From Janthinobacterium sp. PC23-8 (GTDB lineage Bacteria; Pseudomonadota; Gammaproteobacteria; Burkholderiales; Burkholderiaceae_D): DNA of 64,000 nucleotides. Each line of letters begins with the position of its first letter. Position 1 is the first letter of the stretch. The position numbers were made by a program, and so were the translations under genes. Shown one piece after another: positions 1-10,807 of this stretch. The notes under the pieces were generated by a model that had not been told where the DNA came from, searched no databases, and saw only the letters and a program-made list of their open reading frames with translations. The stretch spans positions 541,923-605,922 of the forward strand of contig NZ_NJGY01000001.1 in the NCBI RefSeq assembly GCF_002250505.1, written 5' to 3'.

Positions 1-255
1 CAGGCGGCCGCGCGCGCAGCGGCCGCCAGGCCCAGCTTGGCCGCAGCGGCCGGCGACAGCGACGTGACCTTGCTGGCCGCCATCGTCGCCCACGGTCAGC
101 GCACGCAGCCGCCGCGCGACGTGGTGCTGCGCCATGAGGAAGCGGAAACGGCGAGCCTGCTGCAGCGCTGCCGGCAGCTGGGCTTGATAGAAGGCATGCT
201 GTGCCGCGCGCGCATCTGCGCGGGCCGCTGGGACAGCGACCCGGCCTGTCACTGA
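1..255 (+). CDS. C-terminal part of an unknown protein (5' end outside window)
   Basis: The reading frame is open from the first base of the window and stops with TGA at 253-255, so the gene most likely begins upstream. About 84 residues are visible: an Ala/Arg-rich stretch, then a more complex tail with three cysteines that ends in a Trp-Asp-Ser-Asp-Pro-Ala-Cys-His motif. No catalytic motif or membrane segment is seen and I do not recognise the family. A TTG codon at 37 could start a shorter product, but there is no convincing ribosome binding site before it. It converges on the hydrolase gene with only 7 bases between the stop codons. Confidence 0.5.
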   Translation, partial: QAAARAAAARPSLAAAAGDSDVTLLAAIVAHGQRTQPPRDVVLRHEEAETASLLQRCRQLGLIEGMLCRARICAGRWDSDPACH

Positions 256-262
256 GATTGGC

Positions 263-1039
263 TCAGCCCGCCTCGGCGATGCGTCCTTCGAGGAACACAC
301 GCATCAGTTCCAGCACCGCCTGCGGCTGCTCCTGGTGCGGCGTATGGCCGCATTGTTCGATCATCGCCGGCACCGCGCGCAGCGCCTGCGCGACGATGGC
401 GTCGACCTGGGCCGCAGTGCCGTACTGGTCGGCGCTACCCTGCATCACCAGCGCCGGGCAGGCAATCGACGGCAACAGGTATTCGATATTCCAATAGCCG
501 AATCCATGGCTGAGCCAAGTGTCGGCCCAGGCCTTGAAGAGGGTCTGCGTCTTGTCGCCATGGTATTTCGCCAGCGCCCGCAATTTGCCGGCCTCAAAGG
601 CGGCATTGGCAGTGCGGATGCCGGCCAGCGTCACCGCTTCGACAAACACATGGGCCGCTTCGATGACGACGCCGCGCAAGCGCGCCGGCTGTTGCGCGGC
701 ATGGATCAGGGCGATGCTGCCGCCATCGGAATGGCCGATCACGATATGGTCCTGCTGCGGGATCAGGCGCTCTAGCACTTCGGGCAACTCGTGGAGCGCG
801 CAATCGTGCACATAATGCAGGCGGCGCGGCGCCGTCAACGGCGACGACAAACCATGGCCGAGCCGGTCATACAGCAAGCCGGGGCAACCGGTGGCCTGGC
901 ATAGCCGGGCGGGGAAATCCTTCCACATGGCGCAGCAACCGAGACCTTCATGCAGGAAGACCAGCACCGGCCGCGCCGGGTCGCCGGCGATCAGTTCGTA
1001 ATACAGCTCGTGATGGGGACGCAGTGTCAATATCGGCAT
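263..1039 (-). CDS. alpha/beta-fold hydrolase
   Basis: This is a soluble single-domain alpha/beta hydrolase of 258 residues. Visible elements are the early strand with the oxyanion-region motif His-Glu-Gly near residue 30, the nucleophile elbow Gly-His-Ser-Asp-Gly with Ser104 as predicted nucleophile, a late Gly-Ser-Ala-Asp motif supplying the acid, and Gly-His-Thr-Pro-His near the C-terminus supplying the catalytic histidine. There is no signal peptide, so it should act in the cytoplasm on a small ester, lactone or similar substrate that cannot be named. I placed the start at the ATG at 1039 (Met-Pro-Ile-Leu) because the family's first strand follows at once; an in-frame start at 1096 would add 19 unconserved residues. 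Confidence 0.85.
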   Translation of the reverse strand: MPILTLRPHHELYYELIAGDPARPVLVFLHEGLGCCAMWKDFPARLCQATGCPGLLYDRLGHGLSSPLTAPRRLHYVHDCALHELPEVLERLIPQQDHIVIGHSDGGSIALIHAAQQPARLRGVVIEAAHVFVEAVTLAGIRTANAAFEAGKLRALAKYHGDKTQTLFKAWADTWLSHGFGYWNIEYLLPSIACPALVMQGSADQYGTAAQVDAIVAQALRAVPAMIEQCGHTPHQEQPQAVLELMRVFLEGRIAEAG

Positions 1040-1268
1040 GGGCAGGCGCTTGGGCTGAACAGGATCCCCGCATTGTGCCATCGACCTGTGGGCCACGCCC
1101 GCCGACGCCGTAAAAATAGCTGGCCGGAAAATGCATCTGCGGCAGGTTTGTCACAACGCAAACATGCCGATGCACTCACGGCGCCGCCCCGGCAAGGCAC
1201 GCCTAGAATGGACTCGCCACTCGACACCAGACTGGCTCGGAGTCCAACTCATCAATCAGGAGAGCATC

Positions 1269-1655
1269 ATGGATACACCAGAACAAATTCGTACAGGCAG
1301 CAATCTGCAGCCGGAAACCACGGACATGCCGCAGGAAGGGCAACTGGCCGGCCAGGACGCGAGCGGCCAGGAGGCAACTGCAAGCCTCAGCGGTGCCTCG
1401 TTCACCACCTACTATATCTGGCGCGCCAACGGCGTCCAGCCCAACGTCAATTTCACGCAAGCGAGCGTGAACGCCAATTCGCGCGTCTTCGTCAACATCA
1501 GCGAATACGGCGCAAACGCCCAGGAGCGCTTTATCGGCGCGGCCCGCATGGCGGTCTACAACATCGCTCCGTACAACGGCGGCTTCCGCGCCTGGGTCGA
1601 CATTTCCTGGAACAGCCCGCTCAATATCCGCTTCGACGTGCTGATCGATCCTTGA
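1269..1655 (+). CDS. small orphan protein, predicted beta-rich, function unknown
   Basis: The ATG at 1269 is preceded by a good AGGAG ribosome binding site about 6 bases upstream, which decides this start over the longer in-frame frame from 1131. The product has 128 residues. The first 45 or so are Gln/Glu/Thr/Gly-rich and look disordered. The rest alternates aromatic and polar residues (Tyr-Tyr-Ile-Trp, Phe-Val-Asn-Ile, Trp-Val-Asp-Ile) as in a small beta sandwich, and ends Leu-Ile-Asp-Pro. There is no signal peptide, cysteine or membrane segment. It stands alone between two hydrolase genes. I do not recognise the family; a lectin-like or pore-type beta fold is conceivable but unsupported. 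Confidence 0.7.
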   Translation: MDTPEQIRTGSNLQPETTDMPQEGQLAGQDASGQEATASLSGASFTTYYIWRANGVQPNVNFTQASVNANSRVFVNISEYGANAQERFIGAARMAVYNIAPYNGGFRAWVDISWNSPLNIRFDVLIDP

Positions 1656-1779
1656 TGTCGAACCAAGCGCAACAGCGACAGGGCCACGTGGCAGCACGTG
1701 GCTCTGCTGCATTATCAGCCATCGAATGCAGGAAACAATCCGCGTATATTCCGCATATGCAAGCTGCTAGACTCGGCAC

Positions 1780-2718
1780 ATGATAAAAAAATACCTCATA
1801 GCATTGTTCATGTCGGCCCTGATGCCGTTTGCCGCCTGCCAGGCGCAAGCCGTGCCGATGGAAAAATCGCTGACGCCCGACATCGGCGGCATCACACAAT
1901 TCATCGATATCAAGACCGACGATGCCAGCAAACCGGTGCTGCTGTTTTTATCGGGCGGGCCAGGCAGTTCGATGATCCGCAATGCCGATGCGTTTACCAG
2001 GATACTCCAAACCCGGTTTACCATCGTGCAATGGGATCAACGCGATGCGGGCAAGACCTTGCAATTGAATCGATCACCGGTGCCGCCTTCGGTCGCGCTG
2101 ATACAGGCAGACACGCTGGAAGTCGTCAAGCTGTTGAGAAAAGAATTCAGGCAGGACAAAATCTATTTGTTGGGCAGCTCCTGGGGCAATGTGCTCGGTT
2201 TTCATGTCGTCAAACAGCATCCGGAACTGCTGCACGCCTATTTCGCCGTCAATCCCGTGGTCAGCCAGCTGGCCAGCGAACAGGCATTGCTCGCTACCCT
2301 GAAAGACCATTTCAAGAACGATCCCGCCGCCAGCGGCGAATTGGCCAGGGTCGATACCAGGTTCACCACCGATGACGACCTGTTTTATGTCAGGAAATGG
2401 CTGTTCTACAAAGACGGCATGGACGCCGCGCTCGGCGACGAGTTCAAAAAGATGTTTTTTGAATGGACAAAAACCTGGTCGCCGGTCTGGAAAGACGTGA
2501 TGACGATCGACCTGCGCGACAGCTTGCGGAAAGCGGATTGCCCGGTCTATTTTTTCGTCGGCAAGAACGATATCCAGACTTCGACCAGGATCACGCGCGA
2601 CTATTTTGACGAACTGCAGGCACCGAGGAAAAAGCTGTTCCTGTTTGAACGCTCCGGCCATCAGATTCATAAGGACGAACCGGAAAAACTCCAGCAGGAC
2701 ATTATCAGCACCCTGTAA
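1780..2718 (+). CDS. exported alpha/beta hydrolase, proline iminopeptidase-like (S33)
   Basis: The 312-residue product starts with a hydrophobic export signal that ends near Ala-Ala-Cys (residues 18-20). It resembles a weak lipobox, so it may be a lipoprotein or simply periplasmic. The catalytic domain has a Ser-Gly-Gly-Pro-Gly oxyanion motif (58-62), the Trp-Asp-Gln-Arg box (85-88) typical of peptidase family S33 and the nucleophile elbow Gly-Ser-Ser-Trp-Gly with Ser134. A late Gly-Lys-Asn-Asp supplies the acid and Ser-Gly-His-Gln the histidine. S33 enzymes release N-terminal proline or hydrolyse related amides and esters; the substrate here is unknown. The gene appears monocistronic. Confidence 0.85.
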   Translation: MIKKYLIALFMSALMPFAACQAQAVPMEKSLTPDIGGITQFIDIKTDDASKPVLLFLSGGPGSSMIRNADAFTRILQTRFTIVQWDQRDAGKTLQLNRSPVPPSVALIQADTLEVVKLLRKEFRQDKIYLLGSSWGNVLGFHVVKQHPELLHAYFAVNPVVSQLASEQALLATLKDHFKNDPAASGELARVDTRFTTDDDLFYVRKWLFYKDGMDAALGDEFKKMFFEWTKTWSPVWKDVMTIDLRDSLRKADCPVYFFVGKNDIQTSTRITRDYFDELQAPRKKLFLFERSGHQIHKDEPEKLQQDIISTL

Positions 2719-3033
2719 TGCCAATAGCTGAAAAATCGCCCCGTACCGCACAGAACCACGGCAACCGCGCAGAACATTGCCAATTGCCGCCTTCGAACCT
2801 CATCCCCACCCAACTTAAATATATTGCGATTTGTACCATATTGTAACGTGGCAAACTCTGTAGATGGTGGAGTTGATACTCTTGATAAAAACATGTTGAT
2901 GTACTGAGATTAACTGGCCTGTGGAACGAGAGGGAGCCGTATGCCGACAACCGCGAGCAAAGCGGGTCCATGGAACGTTGTGGCAGTGAACGACTCCAGC
3001 CACGCAAGGTCGCTGTCGGTTGGGGCTGTCCGC

Positions 3034-4458
3034 ATGAAGTCACTGATGACATTTCTGATGGCGCTGTTGTGGGGGACGGCCGCTGCCGCCAATGGCACGC
3101 ACGCTGCACAGCCGGTCGCCGCCACGTTCCGCGTCACGCGCCAGTGCGGTGTCGCGCAAGACATGCAGCTCGACGCGGACGCCGCGCTGAGCAATTGTCC
3201 CGGCAAGGTTTCGGAAGTCGGCGCGGTCATGCCTGCTTCGGAGGTGGCAGGGCGGCGTCTATATCTCAACGCCGACCTGCGCTTCAGCGCGCCCGATGCC
3301 ATTAATCTCAGCGTGCTGATCACCGCCTATCACGGCAACCAGGTGGCCAGCCATAGTGGCGGCAATTACCTGTTCAACGGCGGCGTGCTGCAGGCCAGTG
3401 CCTACATTCCATCGGAAGTGGACAAGGTCGGTGTTTTTATCCAGGTGAACAGCGGTCCGCCACGACTCGATATCCATTCGCTGTCGCTCAGCAGGAGCAG
3501 CGCGGTCTATGCGCCAGGCCAGATGAGCGTGGACAGCGAGGCCTATCTGGAACGAGCCTTCGACAAGCTGAGCAACTACTACCTGTACTACGATGCGGCG
3601 CGGCTGCGCACGCTGCGCCACAGTGCCGGCATCAGCGCCAGCGGCGCCGTGTCGCCAACCGAGCTGAGCCTGACGCTGAAAGACGTGACCCGCCTGCTGG
3701 ACGACCCGCACAGCCGGTTCCTGAGCGCCGCAGAAGTTCGCACCCTGGGCGCCGCCAAGGGACGCGTGCGCGCCGGCAGTCCGTCTGAGAATCCGCCTGA
3801 CAACCAGCCGATTGACGCCACACTGCTGGCGCCCGATCTGGCTTATCTGAAGCTGGTCAGCAAGTCCGCCGTCACCCGGGAAGCACGGCAACGCTATGCG
3901 CACCAGGTGCGCGACGTGCTGCTCGACATGCACACGCGCGGCGCGCGGCGCTGGATCATCGATTTGCGCGAACAAAGCGGCGGCAGCACGGGTCCATTGA
4001 TTGCCGGCTTTCGTCCGCTCTACGGCAACATCGATGTCGCATATACGGTCGACCGTGCCGGCAAGCGCAGCCGATGGGCCTTTGGCATTCCGGCCGATAG
4101 CGACGACCAGGAACCGTACTTCAGCGGCGCCGATCCCGTGTTTGCTGGCGAGCGCGAACCGGTGGCGCTATTGATCGGCAAGCGTACCGCCAGTGCCGGT
4201 GAAGCCCTGCTGACCGCTTTTCTGCAACGCCCGTACACCGCGACCTTTGGCGCCGCCACTGCGGGATTGACTACCAGTGTCTTCGACCAGCCCTGGCCGG
4301 ACGGTGCCAGTTTGGCCATCAGCACTGGCCGTTATGCCGACCGCAATGGCCAGGTGGTCCCGGAAAAAATCGCGCCCGACCATGCGGTCGATGTCCAAGC
4401 GGAAGACCACAGGGACGCGGTGTTTGAGGCCGCCCGGCACTGGATCAGTCAGCTCTGA
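3034..4458 (+). CDS. exported S41-family serine protease (C-terminal-processing protease-like)
   Basis: The product has 474 residues from the ATG at 3034: a signal peptide (Met-Lys-Ser-Leu then a hydrophobic core ending near Ala-Ala-Ala-Asn), a cysteine-containing N-terminal domain, and an S41 catalytic domain. S41 marks are Leu-Asp-Asp-Pro-His-Ser before the core, Asp-Leu-Arg-Glu-Gln-Ser-Gly-Gly, and Thr-Ala-Ser-Ala-Gly-Glu carrying the predicted nucleophilic serine. No clear PDZ domain is seen. An alternative ATG at 2941 has a better ribosome binding site (GAGGGAG, 4-5 bases upstream) but would put 31 polar residues before the signal peptide, so the start is uncertain. It probably cleaves proteins or peptides in the periplasm. 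A strong terminator follows. Confidence 0.82.
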   Translation: MKSLMTFLMALLWGTAAAANGTHAAQPVAATFRVTRQCGVAQDMQLDADAALSNCPGKVSEVGAVMPASEVAGRRLYLNADLRFSAPDAINLSVLITAYHGNQVASHSGGNYLFNGGVLQASAYIPSEVDKVGVFIQVNSGPPRLDIHSLSLSRSSAVYAPGQMSVDSEAYLERAFDKLSNYYLYYDAARLRTLRHSAGISASGAVSPTELSLTLKDVTRLLDDPHSRFLSAAEVRTLGAAKGRVRAGSPSENPPDNQPIDATLLAPDLAYLKLVSKSAVTREARQRYAHQVRDVLLDMHTRGARRWIIDLREQSGGSTGPLIAGFRPLYGNIDVAYTVDRAGKRSRWAFGIPADSDDQEPYFSGADPVFAGEREPVALLIGKRTASAGEALLTAFLQRPYTATFGAATAGLTTSVFDQPWPDGASLAISTGRYADRNGQVVPEKIAPDHAVDVQAEDHRDAVFEAARHWISQL

Positions 4459-4501
4459 AGCCTTCCCCAGTTCACGACGAGAGCATACTGTTATCTGCAA
4501 T

Positions 4502-4537
4502 GCAAAAAGCCCGGTCCGTGAAGACTGGGCTTTTTGC
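4502..4537. terminator. bidirectional intrinsic terminator
   Basis: Arms at 4502-4512 and 4527-4537 are perfectly complementary, and four inner pairs extend the stem to a 6-base loop at 4517-4522. The arms carry A5 and T5 tracts, so the structure can end transcription of the protease gene on the plus strand and of the tRNA-Asn gene on the minus strand. Confidence 0.85.
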
Positions 4538-4551
4538 TTTGCTGCTTGTTC

Positions 4552-4627
4552 TGGCTCCCCGACCTGGACTCGAACCAGGGACCTGCGGATTAACAGTCCG
4601 TCGCTCTACCAACTGAGCTATCAGGGA
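4552..4627 (-). tRNA. tRNA-Asn (anticodon GTT), copy 1
   Basis: The 76-base sequence on the minus strand folds as a full cloverleaf. It has a 5' TCCCTGA acceptor strand, a D-loop with AGTTGGTAGA, an anticodon loop CTGTTAA with GTT, a T-loop GGTTCGAGTCC, and an encoded CCA at 4552-4554. It is identical in sequence to the copies at 11634-11709 and 12263-12338. It has its own promoter and terminator. Confidence 0.97.
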
Positions 4628-4638
4628 AGTGAGGCCGT

Positions 4639-4667
4639 ATTATATACGCCGATTTTTCCTGTGTCCA
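4639..4667 (-). promoter_or_regulatory. promoter of tRNA-Asn copy 1
   Basis: Reading the minus strand, TGGACA (4662-4667) and a perfect TATAAT (4639-4644) are 17 bases apart. The -10 box ends 11 bases before the mature tRNA, and a GCCTC-containing discriminator lies between. The same arrangement precedes tRNA-Asn copy 2. Confidence 0.8.
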
Positions 4668-4700
4668 GAAGCAATCTGCACCGCATCAAACATCCGGCTC

Positions 4701-6002
4701 TTACTCCGCGCCCAGATAAATGAACTTGAACAGAAAAATCGCGGCAATGATGTAGGCCACCACCGACACCTGCCGGCCCTTGCCTGTCAGCAGTTTCAAG
4801 ACCGCATAGGTGATAAAGCCGAACGCCACGCCGCTGGCGACCGAAAAGGTGAACGGCATCATCAGCGCGGTAATTGCCGCCGGAATGCTTTCGGTGCTGT
4901 CGTCCCAGTCGATGAAGGTCAGTTCGCGCAGCATCAGGCAGGCGACATACAGCAGTGCCGGCGCGGTGGCGTAGGGCGGCACGGTATGGGCCAGCGGCGC
5001 AAAGAACAGGCTGGCCAGGAACAGCAGCGCGACGGCGACGGCCGTCAGGCCGGTGCGCCCGCCCGCTTGCACGCCGGCCGCGCTTTCAACGAACGCCGTG
5101 GTGCTCGAGGTACCCAGACAGGCGCCGGCAGCGATTGCCGTGCTGTCGGCCAGCAAGGCCTTGTTCATGCGCGCCATCTTGCCATCCTTGAGCAGGCCGG
5201 CGCGGTTGGCCACGCCCATCAGGGTGCCGGTGGCGTCGAACAGTTCAACCAGGAAAAACACCAGCACCACATTGACGATGCCGATCGACAGCGCGCCCAT
5301 GATGTCGAGCTTGAACAGGGTCGGCGCCAGGGCCGGCGGCGCCGAGACGATGCCGTTGAACTGGTTGCCGCCAAAGAAAAAGCTCGACACCGTGATCACC
5401 AGAATGCCGATCAGGATGGCGCCCGGCACTTTCAGACGGTCCAGCGCGACGATGATGAAAAAGCCGATGATGGCCAAAATGGGCGCCGGCTGGTGCAGGT
5501 CACCAAGCGCGATGATGGTGGCCGGATTGGACACCACCACGCCGGCGCTTTTCAGGGAAATAATCGCCAGGAACAGGCCGATGCCAACCGTAATGGCCGT
5601 GCGCAGCGCGGGCGGGATGCTATTGATGATCAGCTCGCGTATCTTGAACAGGCTGACCAGGATGAACAGGCAGCCGGAAATGAAGACGGCGCCCAGCGCC
5701 ACTTCCCAGCTCATGCCCATGCCCTTGACCACCGTGTACGAAAAGTAAGCGTTCAGACCCATGCCCGGCGCCAGGGCGATCGGGTAGTTGGCGTACAGGC
5801 CCATGACCAGGGTGCCGATGGCGGCGGCCAGGCAGGTGGCGACAAACACGGCGTCCTTGGGCATGCCGGCGTCGCCGAGGATGCTGGGGTTGACGAAGAT
5901 AATATAGGCCATCGTCAAAAATGTGGTCAGGCCGGCCAGCAGCTCGGTGCGCACATTGGTGCCGTTGTCCTTCAGTTTGAAATAACGTTCCAGAAACTGC
6001 AT
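4701..6002 (-). CDS. NCS2-family purine permease (AdeP/GhxP-like)
   Basis: This 433-residue inner-membrane protein has about 12-14 hydrophobic segments and belongs to the AzgA-like branch of the NCS2 nucleobase symporters. Family marks are the N-terminal Arg-Thr-Glu-Leu-Leu-Ala-Gly-Leu-Thr-Thr-Phe, Pro-Gly-Met-Gly-Leu-Asn-Ala in the third segment, Glu-Leu-Phe-Asp-Ala-Thr-Gly-Thr, and Ser-Ser-Thr-Thr-Ala-Phe-Val-Glu-Ser-Ala-Ala-Gly. E. coli relatives import adenine or guanine/hypoxanthine with protons; sequence alone does not fix the purine. The product is full length. The gene lies between the tRNA-Asn promoter and gtrA, with 42 bases to the latter. Confidence 0.9.
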   Translation of the reverse strand: MQFLERYFKLKDNGTNVRTELLAGLTTFLTMAYIIFVNPSILGDAGMPKDAVFVATCLAAAIGTLVMGLYANYPIALAPGMGLNAYFSYTVVKGMGMSWEVALGAVFISGCLFILVSLFKIRELIINSIPPALRTAITVGIGLFLAIISLKSAGVVVSNPATIIALGDLHQPAPILAIIGFFIIVALDRLKVPGAILIGILVITVSSFFFGGNQFNGIVSAPPALAPTLFKLDIMGALSIGIVNVVLVFFLVELFDATGTLMGVANRAGLLKDGKMARMNKALLADSTAIAAGACLGTSSTTAFVESAAGVQAGGRTGLTAVAVALLFLASLFFAPLAHTVPPYATAPALLYVACLMLRELTFIDWDDSTESIPAAITALMMPFTFSVASGVAFGFITYAVLKLLTGKGRQVSVVAYIIAAIFLFKFIYLGAE

Positions 6003-6044
6003 GAGTAACCCCTTGTCTTGTTTTTGTTGTGCAAAGACGATCGT

Positions 6045-6449
6045 TTATTTGGCCGCCGCATCGGCCGGCTTGAAGGCCCACCAGCGGCTGCCGGCAAAAT
6101 TCCACACCAGGCCCAGGCCGGTTGCCAGTATCTGCGCCAGCCAGACCTGCCAGCCCTGCCCGTGCACCAGAAACCACATCAGGCCGGTATTGATGCACCA
6201 GCCGACGGCCAGCAAGCTGAAGTACTTGGCGAGCGCCTCGCCATGGCCCTTGTCGCTCTTGAAGGTAAAAAAGTAATTGAGCACATAGTTGACCACCGAG
6301 CCGAGGATGTAGCCCACTCCGGAAGCCGCAGCGGCGGCGCCAACGCCGAAACAGCTGACGCCAGCCCACAGCACGGTGTACTGCACGAGCGTGCCGGAAG
6401 CGCCGACGGCGGCAAAGCGCAGGAACTGGTGATGCAGGGAATGCGACAT
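6045..6449 (-). CDS. GtrA-family membrane protein
   Basis: The 134-residue protein has four predicted transmembrane helices and the GtrA/DPMS signature, with Phe-Leu-Arg-Phe-Ala-Ala-Val-Gly at the N-terminus and Asn-Tyr-Phe-Phe-Thr-Phe after the second helix. GtrA proteins are thought to move polyprenyl-linked sugars across the inner membrane for glycosylation of lipopolysaccharide or teichoic acid. No glycosyltransferase lies nearby, so the substrate is unknown. I chose the ATG at 6449; an in-frame GTG at 6461 would add four residues. It probably shares a transcript with the purine permease gene downstream. Confidence 0.85.
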   Translation of the reverse strand: MSHSLHHQFLRFAAVGASGTLVQYTVLWAGVSCFGVGAAAAASGVGYILGSVVNYVLNYFFTFKSDKGHGEALAKYFSLLAVGWCINTGLMWFLVHGQGWQVWLAQILATGLGLVWNFAGSRWWAFKPADAAAK

Positions 6450-6824
6450 GGTTGATTTCACTGGTAGCGATGCGAAATAGCCTAAGTAAGTGCCAAGAAA
6501 TTATTGTGAAATTATGACGAACAGAACCGGATGCGCTGCAAGGCGCCCGATGCGACGCAGTGCGAGCACTGCTAGCAGCGGGCAACGCTGCAGAGCGCCG
6601 GTTATGGAAGTCAGAATCCACAAGAATTTATGCGTACTTGCTTAGGTCAGGCAAGAACAAAAAAATGGCTACGATTGCTCGTAACCATTTTTCATCCCGC
6701 ATTTTACTGCAAGTTGCGGCAAAGATTCAAAATCAAGCGCGCCATCCTTGCCGTGACGGCGTGCGCGGCGCCAGATCGGCAAGGCGATCAGAGGCTTCGA
6801 TTGCGGCAATTGCGAGATTTGCAG
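6450..6824. other. intergenic region between gtrA and betT
   Basis: No credible gene is seen. The part next to gtrA must hold its promoter. Near betT an 8-base inverted repeat (6746-6753 with 6777-6784) could form a long-looped hairpin after the betT stop codon, but there is no T tract on the minus strand. Confidence 0.4.
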
Positions 6825-8813
<1,989 letters not shown>

Positions 8814-8933
8814 CGATTCAGCTTTCTCTCAAGATATGGCTGGTGGAGTCAGGGCAGGCTGTTTGTTGCCGAAGCAATATTATCATTGCAAGGGTCGGAA
8901 ACACGGCACCGGACGGATGGCGTGCGCCCCCTG

Positions 8934-10145
8934 TCAAAGCGCCGCGTCGCTGTCAAAATCCATGGTGTCGGGATCAGGGTCCGAGGCCAGCGGCGCACCC
9001 AGGAACTTGAGCCAGAGGAATCCGGCCAGCCCGGCGGCAAACGAGGCCAGCAGGATCGCCATTTTCGACGCATTGATAAGCTCGGCCTGGCCCACGAAGG
9101 CAAGATTGGTGATAAAGATCGACATGGTAAAGCCGATGCCGCCGAGCAGGCCCGCGCCCAGCACATGCCGCCAGGCCAGATCGAGCGGCAGGCGGCAAAC
9201 GCCGAGCGTCACTGCGGCAAACGTGAACAGGAAAATGCCCACCGGCTTGCCGATCCCCAGTCCCAGCAGGATGCCGACACTGTTGGCCGACAGCAGTTCT
9301 GCCGCCCAGCCGGCGCCGATCACGATGCCGGTGTTGGCCAGCGCAAAGATCGGCAAAATCAAAAAGGCGACCGGCTGGTGCAACACATGTTCGAGCCGCT
9401 GCGAGGGCGAAGCGGCATCGTCCTCGATGGCCGAATCCGGGATGGCGAAGGCCAGCAGCACGCCCGCAATCGTCGCATGCACGCCGGACTGCAGCATGCA
9501 GAACCACATCACCGCGCCGCCCAGCAGATAGGGCCACAGCACCATCACGCGCAGCACGCGCTGCATCAGGAACAGCGCCGCGAACACGCCCAGCGCCGCC
9601 AGCAAGTACGCGAACGACAGCTGCGTCGTGTAGAACACGGCGATGACGATGATGGCGCCGAGGTCGTCCATGACCGCCAGCGCGGCCAGGAAGACCTTCA
9701 GCGACGCCGGCACCCGCTTGCCGAGCAGGCTCAGCACGCCAAGCGCGAAGGCGATATCGGTGGCCATCGGAATGCCGATGCCGGCCTGGGTCGGCGTGCC
9801 GCCGTTGAACGCGAGGTGGATCAGCGCCGGCACGGCGATGCCGCCGGCCGCCGCCAGGATGGGCAGCATGGCGCGGCGCAGGTCGGACAGCTCGCCGTTG
9901 TACAGTTCGCGCTTCAGTTCCAGGCCGATCAGGAGGAAGAAGATGGCCATCAGGGCGTCGTTGACCCAGTGTTCAATGCTCAGGCCGGCAACGTGGCGGT
10001 GCCAGAACCCCAGATAATCGGTGCCCAGCGCGGAGTTGGCCAGCGCCAGCGACACAAGGGTGCAGACGATCAGGACAATGCCGCCGGATTTTCCTGACTG
10101 CATGAATTCATTGAAGGTGCGGGAGAGTTTTTTTTCGATGCGCAT
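8934..10145 (-). CDS. nhaA: Na+/H+ antiporter NhaA
   Basis: The product has 403 residues from the ATG at 10145 and is a full-length NhaA. The two adjacent aspartates of the ion-binding site are present in Ala-Leu-Ala-Val-Met-Asp-Asp-Leu-Gly-Ala (E. coli D163/D164 equivalents), as is the aspartate in Pro-Met-Ala-Thr-Asp-Ile-Ala-Phe-Ala. The N-terminus Met-Arg-Ile-Glu-Lys-Lys fits the family; an upstream in-frame start at 10211 would add 22 atypical residues. The protein exchanges internal sodium for external protons at the inner membrane and is active at alkaline pH. betT follows downstream. Confidence 0.93.
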   Translation of the reverse strand: MRIEKKLSRTFNEFMQSGKSGGIVLIVCTLVSLALANSALGTDYLGFWHRHVAGLSIEHWVNDALMAIFFLLIGLELKRELYNGELSDLRRAMLPILAAAGGIAVPALIHLAFNGGTPTQAGIGIPMATDIAFALGVLSLLGKRVPASLKVFLAALAVMDDLGAIIVIAVFYTTQLSFAYLLAALGVFAALFLMQRVLRVMVLWPYLLGGAVMWFCMLQSGVHATIAGVLLAFAIPDSAIEDDAASPSQRLEHVLHQPVAFLILPIFALANTGIVIGAGWAAELLSANSVGILLGLGIGKPVGIFLFTFAAVTLGVCRLPLDLAWRHVLGAGLLGGIGFTMSIFITNLAFVGQAELINASKMAILLASFAAGLAGFLWLKFLGAPLASDPDPDTMDFDSDAAL

Positions 10146-10807
10146 GATGTATTCGGCACCCTGTCCGATGGATGGGCACGCCGTTGTCTTGTGATGGAAG
10201 GAACTTGCCAAACGTCGGTTCGGCGGCGCGTCAGGAGGTATCGAGCGGCAAGGTCACGACCGATGGCGCAGCATGGCAGCGCGCGTGTCGACGGAAGTAG
10301 AGGGGAAATGCGAGGCGGAACAAGGGCATGGGGATGGCACGCAAGTGGTCTGCGTGGCGGCCCGACCAGCGCATGTCCTGTCATACTTGTTCGTATGATC
10401 ACCCGGGAATCATTATACCGTAACGGCTTGTCGGCAGACCAGAACGCGTCCCTTGCAAGGCGGCTCGCATGATCGCGGAAGATGCCCACAAGGCCTTGTG
10501 CATTCTGGCTCGCCGGCCTGGACTCGCACCAGGGACCTGCGGATTACTTCCCGAAGGGGCGGCCGGCGCGTCATCCATTCGTGGAAAAAACCGGTTCGTC
10601 GCGCGCAAGGAGCCGTTCAGCTCGCCACCGAGCCATTCTTCGAAGAGCACAGGGAGGCGATCACATCGAACACGCGTGAAAAACAACCACGTTGACGGTC
10701 TCGTACTTTCGTGAGAAAGTGAGATGCGAAGGGACAGTGGCGCCAGGCTCGGCGGCCACAGGATACGTCGCAAGCCGAGGCGTAGTCCCAAGCCTACAGG
10801 GAAAATC
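10146..10807. other. long non-coding interval with a tRNA-Asn remnant
   Basis: No credible protein gene is seen in these 660 bases. The first part carries the nhaA upstream region. At 10487-10546 lies a decayed tRNA-Asn 3' half with what looks like its collapsed terminator. The part from 10550 to the DUF1272 gene has short open frames without family resemblance. A TTGACG at 10692 may belong to a weak promoter for the DUF1272 gene. Confidence 0.5.
10506..10546 (-). pseudogene. truncated tRNA-Asn (3' 41 bases only)
   Basis: These 41 bases match the 3' part of the three intact tRNA-Asn genes at 38 positions, including the CCA, and break off inside the anticodon loop. The mismatches, one in the acceptor stem and two in the T arm, show decay. 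The palindrome at 10487-10500, CACAAGG followed directly by CCTTGTG, sits where the intact copies have their terminators, so it may be a collapsed terminator stem. The 5' half is absent. Confidence 0.8.
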
